A DNA stretch of 64,000 bases from Streptomyces sp. NBC_00091 (GTDB lineage: Bacteria > Actinomycetota > Actinomycetes > Streptomycetales > Streptomycetaceae). The translations under genes were made by a program, and so were the position numbers. Every line of letters begins with the position of its first letter. The first letter of the stretch is position 1. The stretch is taken from contig NZ_JAPEMA010000001.1 in assembly GCF_026343185.1 (NCBI RefSeq), positions 5,518,001-5,582,000 on the forward strand, in the 5' to 3' direction. The notes beneath the pieces were generated by a model. It did not search any database and was not told where the DNA came from. It saw only the letters and a program-made list of their open reading frames with translations. Below, one piece after another: positions 29,107 to 36,699 of the stretch.

Positions 29107-29979
29107 TCAGCTCCCGATCGCCTCCAGGCCGGTGACTGTGCGCGGCGCGCGCTGCGGCCAGTCCACGATGCGCACCGCCGCACCGGCCGCCTCCTGGCCC
29201 CGGCAGTGCGCGTGGTGCCTGCGCGTGATGGCGTCCAGATCGAGGTGGGACGCGAAGGCGGGCAGCGCCGCCAGCCTTCGCGCGTACGACCACACGTGCG
29301 GGTGGCCGGTGATGCGGTACACCGCCTCGGCGTCCAGGTGCCAGCGGTGCACCGTGTCCAGCTGCACCAGCGTCACCCACACCTGCACGTCCGCGGCGGT
29401 GAGTTCCCCGCCCAGCACGTGATCGGCGCAGGAGAGCCGCCGCTCCAGCGCGTCCAGGCCGCGCAGCAGGGTGGCGAGCGCGGTGGCGCGCGCCTGCGGG
29501 CCGACGCCGGACCGCCCCGCGAGCTGCGCCGCGTCGATGCCCTGCTCGCAGAGCCGGCCCACGGCCTCGATCCGCTCCTCGGCACCCTCCGGGTACAGCC
29601 GAGGCCCGGAGGCGCCGAACCGCCGGGCCAGGTCCTTGAGGATGTCGGGGGCGTGCGTGCTGACGATCCGTCCGGTCCAGCCGTCGCTGAGCACCGGCGC
29701 CACGGCCGGTGCGGAATGCTGATGGGAACTGGCCTCGTACAGCGGGCGCAGTGCCAGGTATCCGCCGTCCGGCGCGTCGGGCACGGCGGGCAGCGGCGTC
29801 ACGGGGACGGCGGCCTCCAGGCCGAGCAGGCCGTGCGTGACGGCGATCCGCAGGCAGTGCGGACAGGACGGCGCGAGGTGGAGCCGGTAGCGGTACGGCA
29901 CGGCGGGGTAGCCGCTGCGCGCGTCACGGCCGATCCGGCTCCGGAAGGACGGCACGGGGCGCGAGGTGGTGGAGGACAT
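29107..29979 (-). CDS. Glutathione S-transferase-like protein, glutathionyl-hydroquinone reductase (ECM4/YqjG) type
   Basis: 290 aa from the ATG at 29979, preceded by GGGAG. An N-terminal thioredoxin fold carries the active-site motif APSCPHCLRIAVTHGLLGLE, followed by an all-helical domain (GELTAADVQVWVTLVQLDTVHRWHL). Both match the ECM4/YqjG group, which removes glutathione from quinone conjugates. Actinomycetes use mycothiol instead, so the true thiol partner is probably different. A leader-peptide gene and a copy of the 23-bp sulfur motif stand directly upstream, which ties it to the sulfur regulon. Confidence 0.85.
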   Translation of the reverse strand: MSSTTSRPVPSFRSRIGRDARSGYPAVPYRYRLHLAPSCPHCLRIAVTHGLLGLEAAVPVTPLPAVPDAPDGGYLALRPLYEASSHQHSAPAVAPVLSDGWTGRIVSTHAPDILKDLARRFGASGPRLYPEGAEERIEAVGRLCEQGIDAAQLAGRSGVGPQARATALATLLRGLDALERRLSCADHVLGGELTAADVQVWVTLVQLDTVHRWHLDAEAVYRITGHPHVWSYARRLAALPAFASHLDLDAITRRHHAHCRGQEAAGAAVRIVDWPQRAPRTVTGLEAIGS

Positions 29980-30080
29980 GAGTCTCCCTGGGAGTTCTCG
30001 GTCACGGGCGTACGACGACGGGGGCACGCGACGGCTCCGGCGCGGCCAGGGACCCGGTCGGTGCGTGCGGAACGGGTCGG

Positions 30081-30233
30081 TCAGGGGCGGGCGGACGCGA
30101 GGGCGCCACGGTGCGGGGGATTCGCCGCACTGCACACGCGCAGGAGGTCGATGTGGCGGCGGGACGTCAGCAGCAGCGGCAGGGCGGCGCCACGGACGCC
30201 GTCAGTGCCGCGGTGCAGTGCGGAACACCCCAT
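30081..30233 (-). CDS. Leader peptide 1 (sulfur regulon), 50 aa
   Basis: A 50-codon frame starting at the ATG at 30233 and ending at 30081, about 100 bases upstream of the transferase gene. Its core LLLTSRRHIDLLRVCSAA matches the other three leaders in this window, and its start (SALHRG) aligns with leader 2 (RTLHHA). Cysteine follows the core. The 23-bp motif ends three bases before the ATG, so the message is probably leaderless or nearly so. Short peptides with this pattern are annotated in Streptomyces as putative leader peptides; ribosome stalling at Cys codons is my inference. Confidence 0.75.
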   Translation of the reverse strand: MGCSALHRGTDGVRGAALPLLLTSRRHIDLLRVCSAANPPHRGALASARP

Positions 30234-30235
30234 GA

Positions 30236-30258
30236 TTCCCTACCGGTTCGCCAGGATT
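30236..30258. promoter_or_regulatory. 23-bp sulfur-regulon operator, copy 1
   Basis: On the plus strand it begins TTCCCTACCGG and ends CGCCAGGATT. It matches copy 2 at 17 of 23 positions. It lies immediately upstream of leader peptide 1 and so of the transferase gene. See copies 2-4 for the consensus: TTTCCTAY, seven to nine central bases, then TAGGGAW. Confidence 0.6.
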
Positions 30259-30427
30259 CGCCGATCTGGAGTGTCGACGTCCGTCGGGACCCCGTCAAGA
30301 GGGCCTGCGATCCCGCTGCGCTCCCGCCCGGCGCGCGCCCGGCCACGCGCCGGCCGCCCCCGGCCGTCACCCGGCGCCGGCCGGGCGGCCGGACCGGCAC
30401 GGTACCCGTGACCGCCAGCGCACCCAG

Positions 30428-30462
30428 GGCCGCACCCCGGACCAGCGGGTCGGGGTGCGGCC
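30428..30462. terminator. Terminator of the sulfonate-type ABC operon
   Basis: GGCCGCACCCCG (30428-30439) pairs perfectly with CGGGGTGCGGCC (30451-30462) around an 11-base loop. It lies 22 bases past the permease stop. There is no T-run, as is usual in this genus. Confidence 0.65.
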
Positions 30463-30484
30463 AGCAGCGGGTCGAGTGGAAGGT

Positions 30485-31369
30485 TCAGCTCTTGACGAGG
30501 AGGCCGCGGGTGCGGAGGACCCGGCGCTCGAGGGGGCTGAAGATGAGGAGGTCGATGGCGATGCCGACGACGAGGATGAGGATGATGGCGAGGAAGACGC
30601 CGGGCAGGTCGATGTTGTTGCGGCCGTTTTCGAGGAGTTGGCCCAGGCCCAGGCCGAGGTCGGGGGAGCTGGCGATGATCTCGGCGGCCATGAGGGAGCG
30701 CCAGGAGAAGGCCCAGCCCTGCTTGAGGCCGGCGAGGTAGCCGGGCAGGGCGGCGGGCATGACGATGTGCCAGGCTCCGCGCAGGCCGGTGGCGCCCAGG
30801 GTGCGGCCGGCGCGCAGGAACAGGGGCGGGACCTGGTCGATGCCGGAGACGAGGCCGTTGGCGATGGAGGGGACGGCGCCGAGGAGGATGACGGTGTACA
30901 TCATGGCGTCGTTGAGGCCGAACCAGAGGACGGCCGGGGGGACCCAGGCGACCGAGGGCAGGGATTGCAGGCCCTGGAGGATGGGGCCGATCGCGGCGCG
31001 GACGAACTTGACCCGGGCGACGAGCAGGCCGAGGGGGGTGCCGATGGCGAGGGCGAGGAGGAAGCCGAGCAGGCCGCGGGAGACGCTGGTCCAGATGACT
31101 TCGAGCAGGGTGCCCTTGAGCCACATCTCGGACAGGCTGTCCCATACCGCGGACAGTGCGGGCAGCTTGGTCTCCTCGGTGACCTCCGCCGCGACCAGGA
31201 CCTGCCAGACGGCGAGTACCAGGGCGATGGCCAGGACCGGCGGGAGGACCTTCTTGACGAGGACTTCCCTGACCGGCGCACGGCGGATCTCGACGGCGTC
31301 GAGGGCGTCGAGCCCGGCTTCGAGGCCGGCCAGGTCGTCGCTCTTCGGCTTCGTTTCAGTGCTGGCCAT
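30485..31369 (-). CDS. ABC transporter permease, sulfonate/taurine type (SsuC-like)
   Basis: 294 aa from the ATG at 31369, which has GGGGAG upstream. Six membrane helices surround the binding-protein-dependent loop (RTLGATGLRGAWHIVMPAALPGYLAGLKQGWAF), which carries the E-A-A-like segment that contacts the ATPase. It belongs to the BPD_transp_1 group of the nitrate/sulfonate/taurine importers. It overlaps the ATPase gene by 14 bases. It forms the channel through which the bound organosulfur compound enters; the sulfur role rests on context. Confidence 0.88.
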   Translation of the reverse strand: MASTETKPKSDDLAGLEAGLDALDAVEIRRAPVREVLVKKVLPPVLAIALVLAVWQVLVAAEVTEETKLPALSAVWDSLSEMWLKGTLLEVIWTSVSRGLLGFLLALAIGTPLGLLVARVKFVRAAIGPILQGLQSLPSVAWVPPAVLWFGLNDAMMYTVILLGAVPSIANGLVSGIDQVPPLFLRAGRTLGATGLRGAWHIVMPAALPGYLAGLKQGWAFSWRSLMAAEIIASSPDLGLGLGQLLENGRNNIDLPGVFLAIILILVVGIAIDLLIFSPLERRVLRTRGLLVKS

Positions 31370-32144
31370 GGCGGCGGATCTCCCCACGCAGGTGTTCAGT
31401 GATCTCGAGGGACAGTTCCGCGACGTCCGCGTCTTCGATGCGGCGCGGCTGCGGGATGTCCACGGTCCATTCCTTGGCGACCCGGCCGGGGCGGGAGGAG
31501 AGGAGGACCACGCGCTGGGCGAGGCGGACGGCCTCGCGCACGTTGTGGGTGACGAAGAGTACGGACAGGCCGGTCTCGGTCCAGATGCGGGTGAGTTCGC
31601 CGTGCAGGACGTCGCGGGTGATGGCGTCCAGGGCGGCGAAGGGTTCGTCCATGAGGAGGAGGCGGCTGTCCTGGGCGAGGGCGCGGGCCAGGGCGACGCG
31701 CTGGCGCATGCCGCCGGAGAGTTCGTGGACGCGCTTGCCGTACGCGCCGCCGAGGCGGACCAGTTCCAGGAGGCGTTCGGCCTCGGTCCTGCGGTCGGCT
31801 TTGGCGACGCCGCGCAGGCGCAGGGCGAGTTCGATGTTCTTGCCGGCGGTGAGCCAGGGGAACAGGGCGTGTTCCTGGAACATCAGGGCGGGGCGGCCCT
31901 CGGTGGTGATGGCTCCGGTGGACGGCTTGTCCAGGCCGGCGACCAGGTTCAGCAGCGTGGATTTGCCGCAGCCGGAGGCGCCCAGGATGGTGACGAACTC
32001 GCCGGGGGCGACATCGAGGCTGATGTCGTCCAGGACGAGCTGCGATCCGGCCGGGCCGGAGAAGGACTTCGAGACGTGCTCGATACGCGCGGCGTGGGAC
32101 ACCGCGGTGGTGTCCTCGGCAGCCTTGGCGAGCGTGGTGGCCAT
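31356..32144 (-). CDS. ABC transporter ATP-binding protein, sulfonate/taurine type (SsuB-like)
   Basis: 262 aa from the ATG at 32144, chosen because AGGAGG ends eight bases before it. Walker A is GASGCGKST, the signature LSGGMRQRVALARA, Walker B LLLMDEPFAALD and the switch histidine FVTHNVREA; all are intact. MFQEHALFPWLTAGKNI is the Q-loop. It powers the importer with the permease downstream and the binding protein upstream (35-base gap). Confidence 0.9.
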   Translation of the reverse strand: MATTLAKAAEDTTAVSHAARIEHVSKSFSGPAGSQLVLDDISLDVAPGEFVTILGASGCGKSTLLNLVAGLDKPSTGAITTEGRPALMFQEHALFPWLTAGKNIELALRLRGVAKADRRTEAERLLELVRLGGAYGKRVHELSGGMRQRVALARALAQDSRLLLMDEPFAALDAITRDVLHGELTRIWTETGLSVLFVTHNVREAVRLAQRVVLLSSRPGRVAKEWTVDIPQPRRIEDADVAELSLEITEHLRGEIRRHGQH

Positions 32145-32179
32145 GGTCGTCACCTCCTGGGGGTTGCTGAACTACGGGC

Positions 32180-33298
32180 TTACTTGGCGCCGAGACCGGC
32201 GTCGGAGACCTCGGGCTTGCCGGTGGCTTTGAGGACCTTGTTCAGGAGCGTCAGGTCGTAGATGCCGGTCAGGTCGGGCTTCTCGAGGAGTCCTGCCTTG
32301 ACCGCCCACTCGGACTGGGTCTTGAGCGTGCCGGCGAGCGGGTCGTCGGTGACGAGGATGGACTGCCAGGCCGGGTCGAGGATCTTCGCGTCGAGGGGCT
32401 TGCCGCCCTCGGCGGCGAGTTTGGCGTTCGCGGAGGCCTTGGCCTTGTCCGGGTTGGCGTTGATCCACTCGTTGGTCTTGACCGTGCCGGTCAGGACGGC
32501 CTCGACCACGTCCGGGTGCGCCTTGAGGAACTTCTGCGACACGATGATGTTCGTGATCACGAACTTCTTGTCGGGCCACAGGGCGGTCTCGTCGAGGAGG
32601 ACGGAGCCGCCGTCGGAGACGAGCTTGGAGGCGGTGGGCTCGGGCACCCAGGCGCCGTCGATGGAGCCCTGCTTGAAGGCGTCGGGGGTGACCTTGTTGT
32701 CGGTGCGGACGACCGAGACGTCGCCCTTGCCGGACTCCGGGTCGACCTTCCAGCCCTTCTCCGAGATCCAGTTGAGGAACGCGATGTCCTGCGTGTTCCC
32801 CTTCTGCGGGGTGGCGATCCTCTTGCCCTTGAGGTCGTCCAGGGTCTTGATCTTGTCGGGGTTCACGACCAGCTTGACGCCGCCGGAGGTGGAGCCGGAG
32901 ATGATCCGCAGGTTGGAGCTCTTGGACTTGACGTAGCCGTTGATGGACGGCGAGGGGCCGATGAAGCCGATGTCGAGGGAGTCGCCGTTGAGGGCCTCGA
33001 TCTCGGACGGGCCGGCGTTGAAGGACTGCGGCTTGACCTTCGTGCCGGCCAGTTCCTTCTCGATCAGGCCTTCCTGGAGACCGACCAGGGCCGTGGCGTG
33101 GGTCAGGTTCGGGAAGTACCCGATACGGACCTCGTCGACCGAGAGCTTCTTGCCGCCGGGAGCGGCGACGTTCGACGCCTTGTCCTGCGGCTCGTCCTTC
33201 GCCGCCTCGGAACCGTAACCGCAGGAGGTGAGCAGCAGGGGAAGCGTCGCAGTGACGGCGATGGCACGCAGGGTGGTGAGCGGTCTTGCGCCAGACAC
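32180..33298 (-). CDS. ABC transporter substrate-binding lipoprotein, aliphatic sulfonate type (SsuA-like)
   Basis: 372 aa from a GTG at 33298 with AAAGGA before it. A signal peptide ends in a lipobox, LPLLLTSC, so it is anchored outside the membrane. The mature part has the SsuA/NMT1-like fold: VRIGYFPNLTHATALVGLQEGLIEKEL, FNAGPSEIEALNGDSLDIGFIGPSPSINGY and DGAWVPEPTASKLV. This family binds sulfonates, sulfate esters, nitrate or pyrimidine precursors. The Rrf2 gene, leader peptide and monooxygenases nearby favour sulfonates. First gene of the ABC operon after leader 2. Confidence 0.88.
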   Translation of the reverse strand: MSGARPLTTLRAIAVTATLPLLLTSCGYGSEAAKDEPQDKASNVAAPGGKKLSVDEVRIGYFPNLTHATALVGLQEGLIEKELAGTKVKPQSFNAGPSEIEALNGDSLDIGFIGPSPSINGYVKSKSSNLRIISGSTSGGVKLVVNPDKIKTLDDLKGKRIATPQKGNTQDIAFLNWISEKGWKVDPESGKGDVSVVRTDNKVTPDAFKQGSIDGAWVPEPTASKLVSDGGSVLLDETALWPDKKFVITNIIVSQKFLKAHPDVVEAVLTGTVKTNEWINANPDKAKASANAKLAAEGGKPLDAKILDPAWQSILVTDDPLAGTLKTQSEWAVKAGLLEKPDLTGIYDLTLLNKVLKATGKPEVSDAGLGAK

Positions 33299-33594
33299 GG
33301 AAGTGTCCTTTCACGGAGTGGTGTTCGGGGAAGTGCGGAGACGGGCGACGCAAAGCCTGCGACACACACGGAACCCACGTCCGGCCGGCGGCGGGATCGC
33401 CTTCGCAGGCCGGGAGCGGACGGTTTCGCAGGTTCCGGTGGTGGATGTCGAGCGCGTGCATCGCACACCCGCGCTCGAAGGTGCGCGGGCGGTGAGGTCG
33501 GCCGAGGGGCCCGCCCGGCCGACGGAGAGGGGGGACGCGATCCGGCGCACAGCGGTGCGCGGCGCGTGGAGCCATGCCCTGGGGGAGGGTGGCG
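33299..33594 (-). promoter_or_regulatory. Long untranslated leader between leader peptide 2 and the binding-protein gene
   Basis: About 296 bases with no convincing gene. A weak hairpin, GTCGGCC (33497-33503) against GGCCGAC (33517-33523), could act in attenuation. In G+C-rich DNA such stems arise by chance, so only the length and position argue for a regulatory role. Confidence 0.35.
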
Positions 33595-33696
33595 TCAGGC
33601 AGGCTGACAGATGGCGCTGGAGGTGAGGACCAGGTCGATGTGCCGGCGGGAGGTCAGCAGGGGCAGCGGCCGGCCGGCGTGGTGCAGTGTTCGCAC
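33595..33696 (-). CDS. Leader peptide 2 (sulfur regulon), 33 aa
   Basis: A 33-codon frame from a GTG at 33696 (GAGG five bases upstream); a GTG two codons earlier at 33702 is an alternative that aligns better with leader 1. The core is PLLTSRRHIDLVLTSSAICQPA with a single cysteine near the end. It lies 296 bases before the binding-protein gene and 23 bases after operator copy 2. It is the clearest member of the set and the probable cis-control element of the importer operon. Confidence 0.8.
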   Translation of the reverse strand: MRTLHHAGRPLPLLTSRRHIDLVLTSSAICQPA

Positions 33697-33719
33697 AGCC
33701 ACCTCACTGAATTCCTAGT

Positions 33720-33742
33720 TTTCCTACCGGGTCGGTAGGCAT
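33720..33742. promoter_or_regulatory. 23-bp sulfur-regulon operator, copy 2
   Basis: It contains a perfect 7-bp inverted repeat, CCTACCG (33723-33729) and CGGTAGG (33733-33739), within the 23-bp motif. It stands between leader 2 and the Rrf2 gene, at the promoter of the importer operon. It matches copies 1 and 3 at 17 of 23 positions each. Confidence 0.7.
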
Positions 33743-33833
33743 ATTGGCAGAGCGGAGCGCCCACCCCAAGAGGCTGACCAGATATTGGACGACTGGATCT
33801 CGCAGTGTGAGAAAGTGCAGGTGGGGCAGGGGA

Positions 33834-34292
33834 TCAGGGATTGGCCCAGGCGTCGGGGGCGTGGGTCAGCGCGGATACGTCGGCGGGCAGCTCGGACGCG
33901 GCGACGTCGGCGAGCGAGACGCCGTCGAGGATCTGGCGCACATTGGCCCGCAGGGCGATCCACAGGGGGAGCAGCGACTGGGCGGGGCCGGTGTAGGTGA
34001 GGTCCGGGGGCCGGACCCCCCGTACCGAAACGAGCGGTCCGTCCACGACGCGGATGACGTCGGCGATGCTGATGGACCGAGCGGGCTTGGCCAGCCGGTA
34101 GCCGCCGTTGCCGCCGCGCTGGCTGAGCACGAGGCCGCCCCGGCGCATGTCGTTGAGGATGCCCTCGAGGAACTTGTGCGGGATGTCCTGGGCGTCGGCG
34201 ATGGCTTCGGCCTTCACGGGCCCGTCGTCCTGCGACGCGGCAAGCTGCAGTGCGGCACGTACCGCGTAGTCCGCCCTGGCTGAGATCCGCAT
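33834..34292 (-). CDS. Rrf2-family regulator without cysteines (CymR-like)
   Basis: 152 aa from the ATG at 34292. The family start is exact (MRISARADYAVRAALQLAAS), followed by the helix-turn-helix IADAQDIPHKFLEGILNDMRRGGLVLSQRGGNGGYRLAKPARSI, where GGxGGYRL is the wing. The three cysteines that hold the Fe-S cluster in IscR, NsrR or RsrR are absent, so it is not an iron-sulfur sensor. That makes the cysteine-metabolism repressor CymR the best analogue. The 23-bp motif found four times nearby is its likely operator. Confidence 0.9.
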   Translation of the reverse strand: MRISARADYAVRAALQLAASQDDGPVKAEAIADAQDIPHKFLEGILNDMRRGGLVLSQRGGNGGYRLAKPARSISIADVIRVVDGPLVSVRGVRPPDLTYTGPAQSLLPLWIALRANVRQILDGVSLADVAASELPADVSALTHAPDAWANP

Positions 34293-34398
34293 GCGCACAT
34301 TATCCCGCACGGGCACAGCGGCAGGTGCTGCGGGCCCGGCCGGGCGGACGCGGACGCGGACCCGCCCGCCGTACCCCGTACCCCGTACGCGGCCCGCG

Positions 34399-35598
34399 TC
34401 AGCGGAAGGGTGCCATCGCGCGGTGACGGCCGTTGAGGTAGTGCTCCCCTATGGAACGCAGGCGGTGCGCGGCCGGGCGGCGGGCCGTCAGGACGCGGGC
34501 GTTGCGCCAGAAGCGGTCCAGGCCGGGGGCGTCGACGAGTTCCAGCACCCGGGCGGTGATGTGCAGGGCGGCCTTCGAGGTCACGGCCTCGGCCGTGGCG
34601 ACCAGGGCGGCGACGGCCGCCGGTTCCTCGGCGTCGAGGTGCGCACCCGTGTCGAGGGCCTGCGCCATCACCCGTGTCGCCCGGTCGACCACCGCCGTGG
34701 CCGTCTGGGCGGCGGAGGCGAGTTCCCCGTACGCCAGGAGGAGGTCCGGGTCCTCCCCGGGCCGCCGGTCCGTACGGGTGCTCCTGCTGATGTCGCGCGC
34801 CTCGGTGAGGGCGCCCTCGGCGACGCCGAGGCCGACGTGGCACAGGGCGAGCCGGAGCGCGGGCTCGGCGAGCGCCGTGAAGGGCGCGGTCGACTCGTCG
34901 TCGTGCGGCCGGTGGCCCAGTACCTGCCCGGCGGTGACGGCGACCCGGTCGAGGACGGCCGTGCCCGCGCCGGCCACGCGCTGCCCGAGGCGGTCGTGGG
35001 CGGGTTCGACGGTCAGGCCCCGTGCGCCGGACGGGATCCGTACGACCAGGATGTCGCCGCTGCGGGTACAGACGGCGTCCACCACCAGTTGGTCGGCGAC
35101 CGCCACTGCCGTGTCCACGGACCGGCGTCCGCCCAGTACGTAGCCGTCGCCGCGCGGCGTCAGTACGAGGTCCGGCCCGCCGGGGTTCTCGGTGGGCGCG
35201 GGGGCGCGTACCGCGCCGGTCCACAGCCAGTGCTCGCGCGTCGACTCCGCTTCGAGGGCGGAGGCGTGCTGGTGGCGTGCGTAGAAGCGTCCGCTCCAGG
35301 TGTGTACGTAGTGGTGGGCGAGTACGTCGCCGACGGAGCTGTCCGCCGCGGCGATCTCCTGGATCACGGCGCATCCCGTGCGCCAGTCCGTCCCGTGGCC
35401 CTGCCCGGGCGGTGTGAGGGCCGCCAGCAGGCCGGCCTCGCGCAGCCGGGACGTCTCGTCGGCCGGCGGCCCGCCGGCCTGATCGCGGGCGATGGCGTCC
35501 GCGGCGAGGTCGTCCGCCACATCGCGGGCGGTACGCAGGAGCGCGCGGCGCTGCTCATCGGCGGAGGGCCGGATGATGGTGCTCGTCGTCGTCGGCAT
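34399..35598 (-). CDS. Acyl-CoA-dehydrogenase-fold flavin monooxygenase, SfnB/DszC-like
   Basis: 399 aa from the ATG at 35598. The sequence follows the acyl-CoA dehydrogenase fold: helical N-domain (LREAGLLAALTPPGQGHGTDW), a beta middle domain (YVLGGRRSVDTAVAVADQLVV) and a helical C-domain. The FMN-using, sulfur-acquisition branch (SfnB, DszC) attacks sulfones and sulfides rather than acyl-CoA. Its position between the Rrf2 gene and leader 3, with operator copy 3 at its promoter, supports a desulfurisation role. The precise substrate is unknown. Confidence 0.82.
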   Translation of the reverse strand: MPTTTSTIIRPSADEQRRALLRTARDVADDLAADAIARDQAGGPPADETSRLREAGLLAALTPPGQGHGTDWRTGCAVIQEIAAADSSVGDVLAHHYVHTWSGRFYARHQHASALEAESTREHWLWTGAVRAPAPTENPGGPDLVLTPRGDGYVLGGRRSVDTAVAVADQLVVDAVCTRSGDILVVRIPSGARGLTVEPAHDRLGQRVAGAGTAVLDRVAVTAGQVLGHRPHDDESTAPFTALAEPALRLALCHVGLGVAEGALTEARDISRSTRTDRRPGEDPDLLLAYGELASAAQTATAVVDRATRVMAQALDTGAHLDAEEPAAVAALVATAEAVTSKAALHITARVLELVDAPGLDRFWRNARVLTARRPAAHRLRSIGEHYLNGRHRAMAPFR

Positions 35599-35619
35599 GG
35601 GCGTCACCGGATCCCCACC

Positions 35620-35642
35620 TTTCCCATCGGATTGATAGGGAT
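35620..35642. promoter_or_regulatory. 23-bp sulfur-regulon operator, copy 3
   Basis: It begins TTTCCCATCGG and ends GATAGGGAT on the plus strand. It matches copies 2 and 4 at 17 of 23 positions each. It lies 22 bases upstream of the SfnB-like start, where it could cover the promoter. Confidence 0.6.
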
Positions 35643-35740
35643 ACTCGCCCCAAGTGGGCCGCCCGGCAAGGGTATGGCCGCATGATGGACGGCGCCGTCT
35701 CGAAATGAGAGACGCCGTCGTCAGCGGGCTGCCGCGCATA

Positions 35741-35763
35741 TTTCCTATGGAATTACTAGGGAA
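35741..35763. promoter_or_regulatory. 23-bp sulfur-regulon operator, copy 4
   Basis: TTTCCTA (35741-35747) and TAGGGAA (35757-35763) form a near-perfect inverted repeat (6 of 7 pairs) with a 9-bp spacer. It sits 39 bases upstream of leader peptide 3, in the region divergent from the SfnB-like gene. Confidence 0.65.
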
Positions 35764-35802
35764 GTATTGACGGGTGCCCGTTCGGCACTTCACGATGTGG
35801 CC

Positions 35803-35886
35803 ATGTCCCCGTCGCAGCCGTCGCTCGTACGCCGCAGGCACGTTGACTTCCGTCTCGTCGCCAGCGCCGTCTGCCGACCCTTCTAG
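35803..35886 (+). CDS. Leader peptide 3 (sulfur regulon), 27 aa
   Basis: A 27-codon frame from the ATG at 35803 to a TAG at 35886. Its core VRRRHVDFRLVASAVCRPF has the same R-R-H-x-D pattern and a cysteine three residues from the end. It lies 219 bases upstream of a winged-helix regulator gene on the same strand and just past operator copy 4. No strong ribosome binding site is seen. Confidence 0.75.
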   Translation: MSPSQPSLVRRRHVDFRLVASAVCRPF

Positions 35887-36105
35887 GCCTTCTCCGACAG
35901 GGCATCTCTTCGACGCGCGCCGGGCGTTCCGGCCGCTCCTCTCTGTACGTCGCGCTTCGTGACCCCAGCCCTCCGGGCCGTACGGGTCCGTCCGGCGTGC
36001 GGCGCGCCGGCTCCTCCGGTCGAACCGGTCAGGAGGGCCCCCGTGCCCCGTCGTGGCCGAACAGCCGGCATCCGTACCTCACTCCGAGCAGCCGAAGGGC
36101 TCATC

Positions 36106-36657
36106 GTGACCACCGCACTTCCCGCACCCGCCGCCCGCCGTTCCCCCGCTCCCCGCCTCAGGCTCGTCGGTGACGGCCCGCCCGGCGTCTCCGCCGGCGC
36201 AGCGCCCGGCGGCCGCGTCGGATACCTCGTGTTCCTGCCGGCGGACGTCGACCCAGTGGCGCTGATGGCGGCGCACGGGGTACGCCCGGAGACCGCGCCC
36301 CTCGAGCCCACGACGCCTCCGTCTCCCGAGCCGGAAGCGGCCTCCGACCCCGGAACCGTCCACGCCGACGACGCCATCCGGGTCGACCGGGACCGCCGCC
36401 TGGTCGAAGTCGACGGGCGCGAACTGGACCTCACCTACCTGGAGTTCGACCTCCTGGCCCACTTCGTGGCCCACCCGTACACGGTCCACACGCGGGAGGG
36501 GCTCATCTCGGGCATCTGGGGTTACGGGCACATCGGCGACGGCCGTACCGTCGACGTCCACGTGGCCCGGCTCCGCCGCAAGCTCGGCCCCGCCTACCGG
36601 GACCGCATCGCCACCGTGCGCCGCGTGGGCTACCGGTACGTGCCCGGCGACCACTGA
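36106..36657 (+). CDS. OmpR/PhoB-type winged-helix regulator without receiver domain
   Basis: 183 aa from a GTG at 36106, chosen because GAAGGG lies six bases before it. The C-terminal half is a complete PhoB-type DNA-binding domain (IRVDRDRRLVEVDGRELDLT, then LEFDLLAHFVAHPYTVHTREGLISGIWGYGHIGDGRTVDVHVARLRRKLG in family order). The N-terminal half has no phospho-acceptor receiver; it is a short strand-rich segment plus a proline-rich linker. So it is an orphan regulator, not a two-component partner. Leader 3 upstream puts it under sulfur control, and it may drive other sulfur genes. Confidence 0.88.
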   Translation: MTTALPAPAARRSPAPRLRLVGDGPPGVSAGAAPGGRVGYLVFLPADVDPVALMAAHGVRPETAPLEPTTPPSPEPEAASDPGTVHADDAIRVDRDRRLVEVDGRELDLTYLEFDLLAHFVAHPYTVHTREGLISGIWGYGHIGDGRTVDVHVARLRRKLGPAYRDRIATVRRVGYRYVPGDH

Positions 36658-36699
36658 GACGGAAGCCGACGGCGGCCGGCTCGCGCGACCTGGTGCGGG

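Noticed and set aside
27083..29380. Long frame across the FAD monooxygenase and the stress-protein region
   Set aside because: Same strand, wrong frame of the monooxygenase; no domain, strongly biased composition.
33834..34292. Rrf2 protein as an Fe-S or NO sensor (IscR, NsrR, RsrR)
   Set aside because: No cysteine is present in the protein, so it cannot hold the cluster in the usual way, despite the NO synthase gene 8 kb away.
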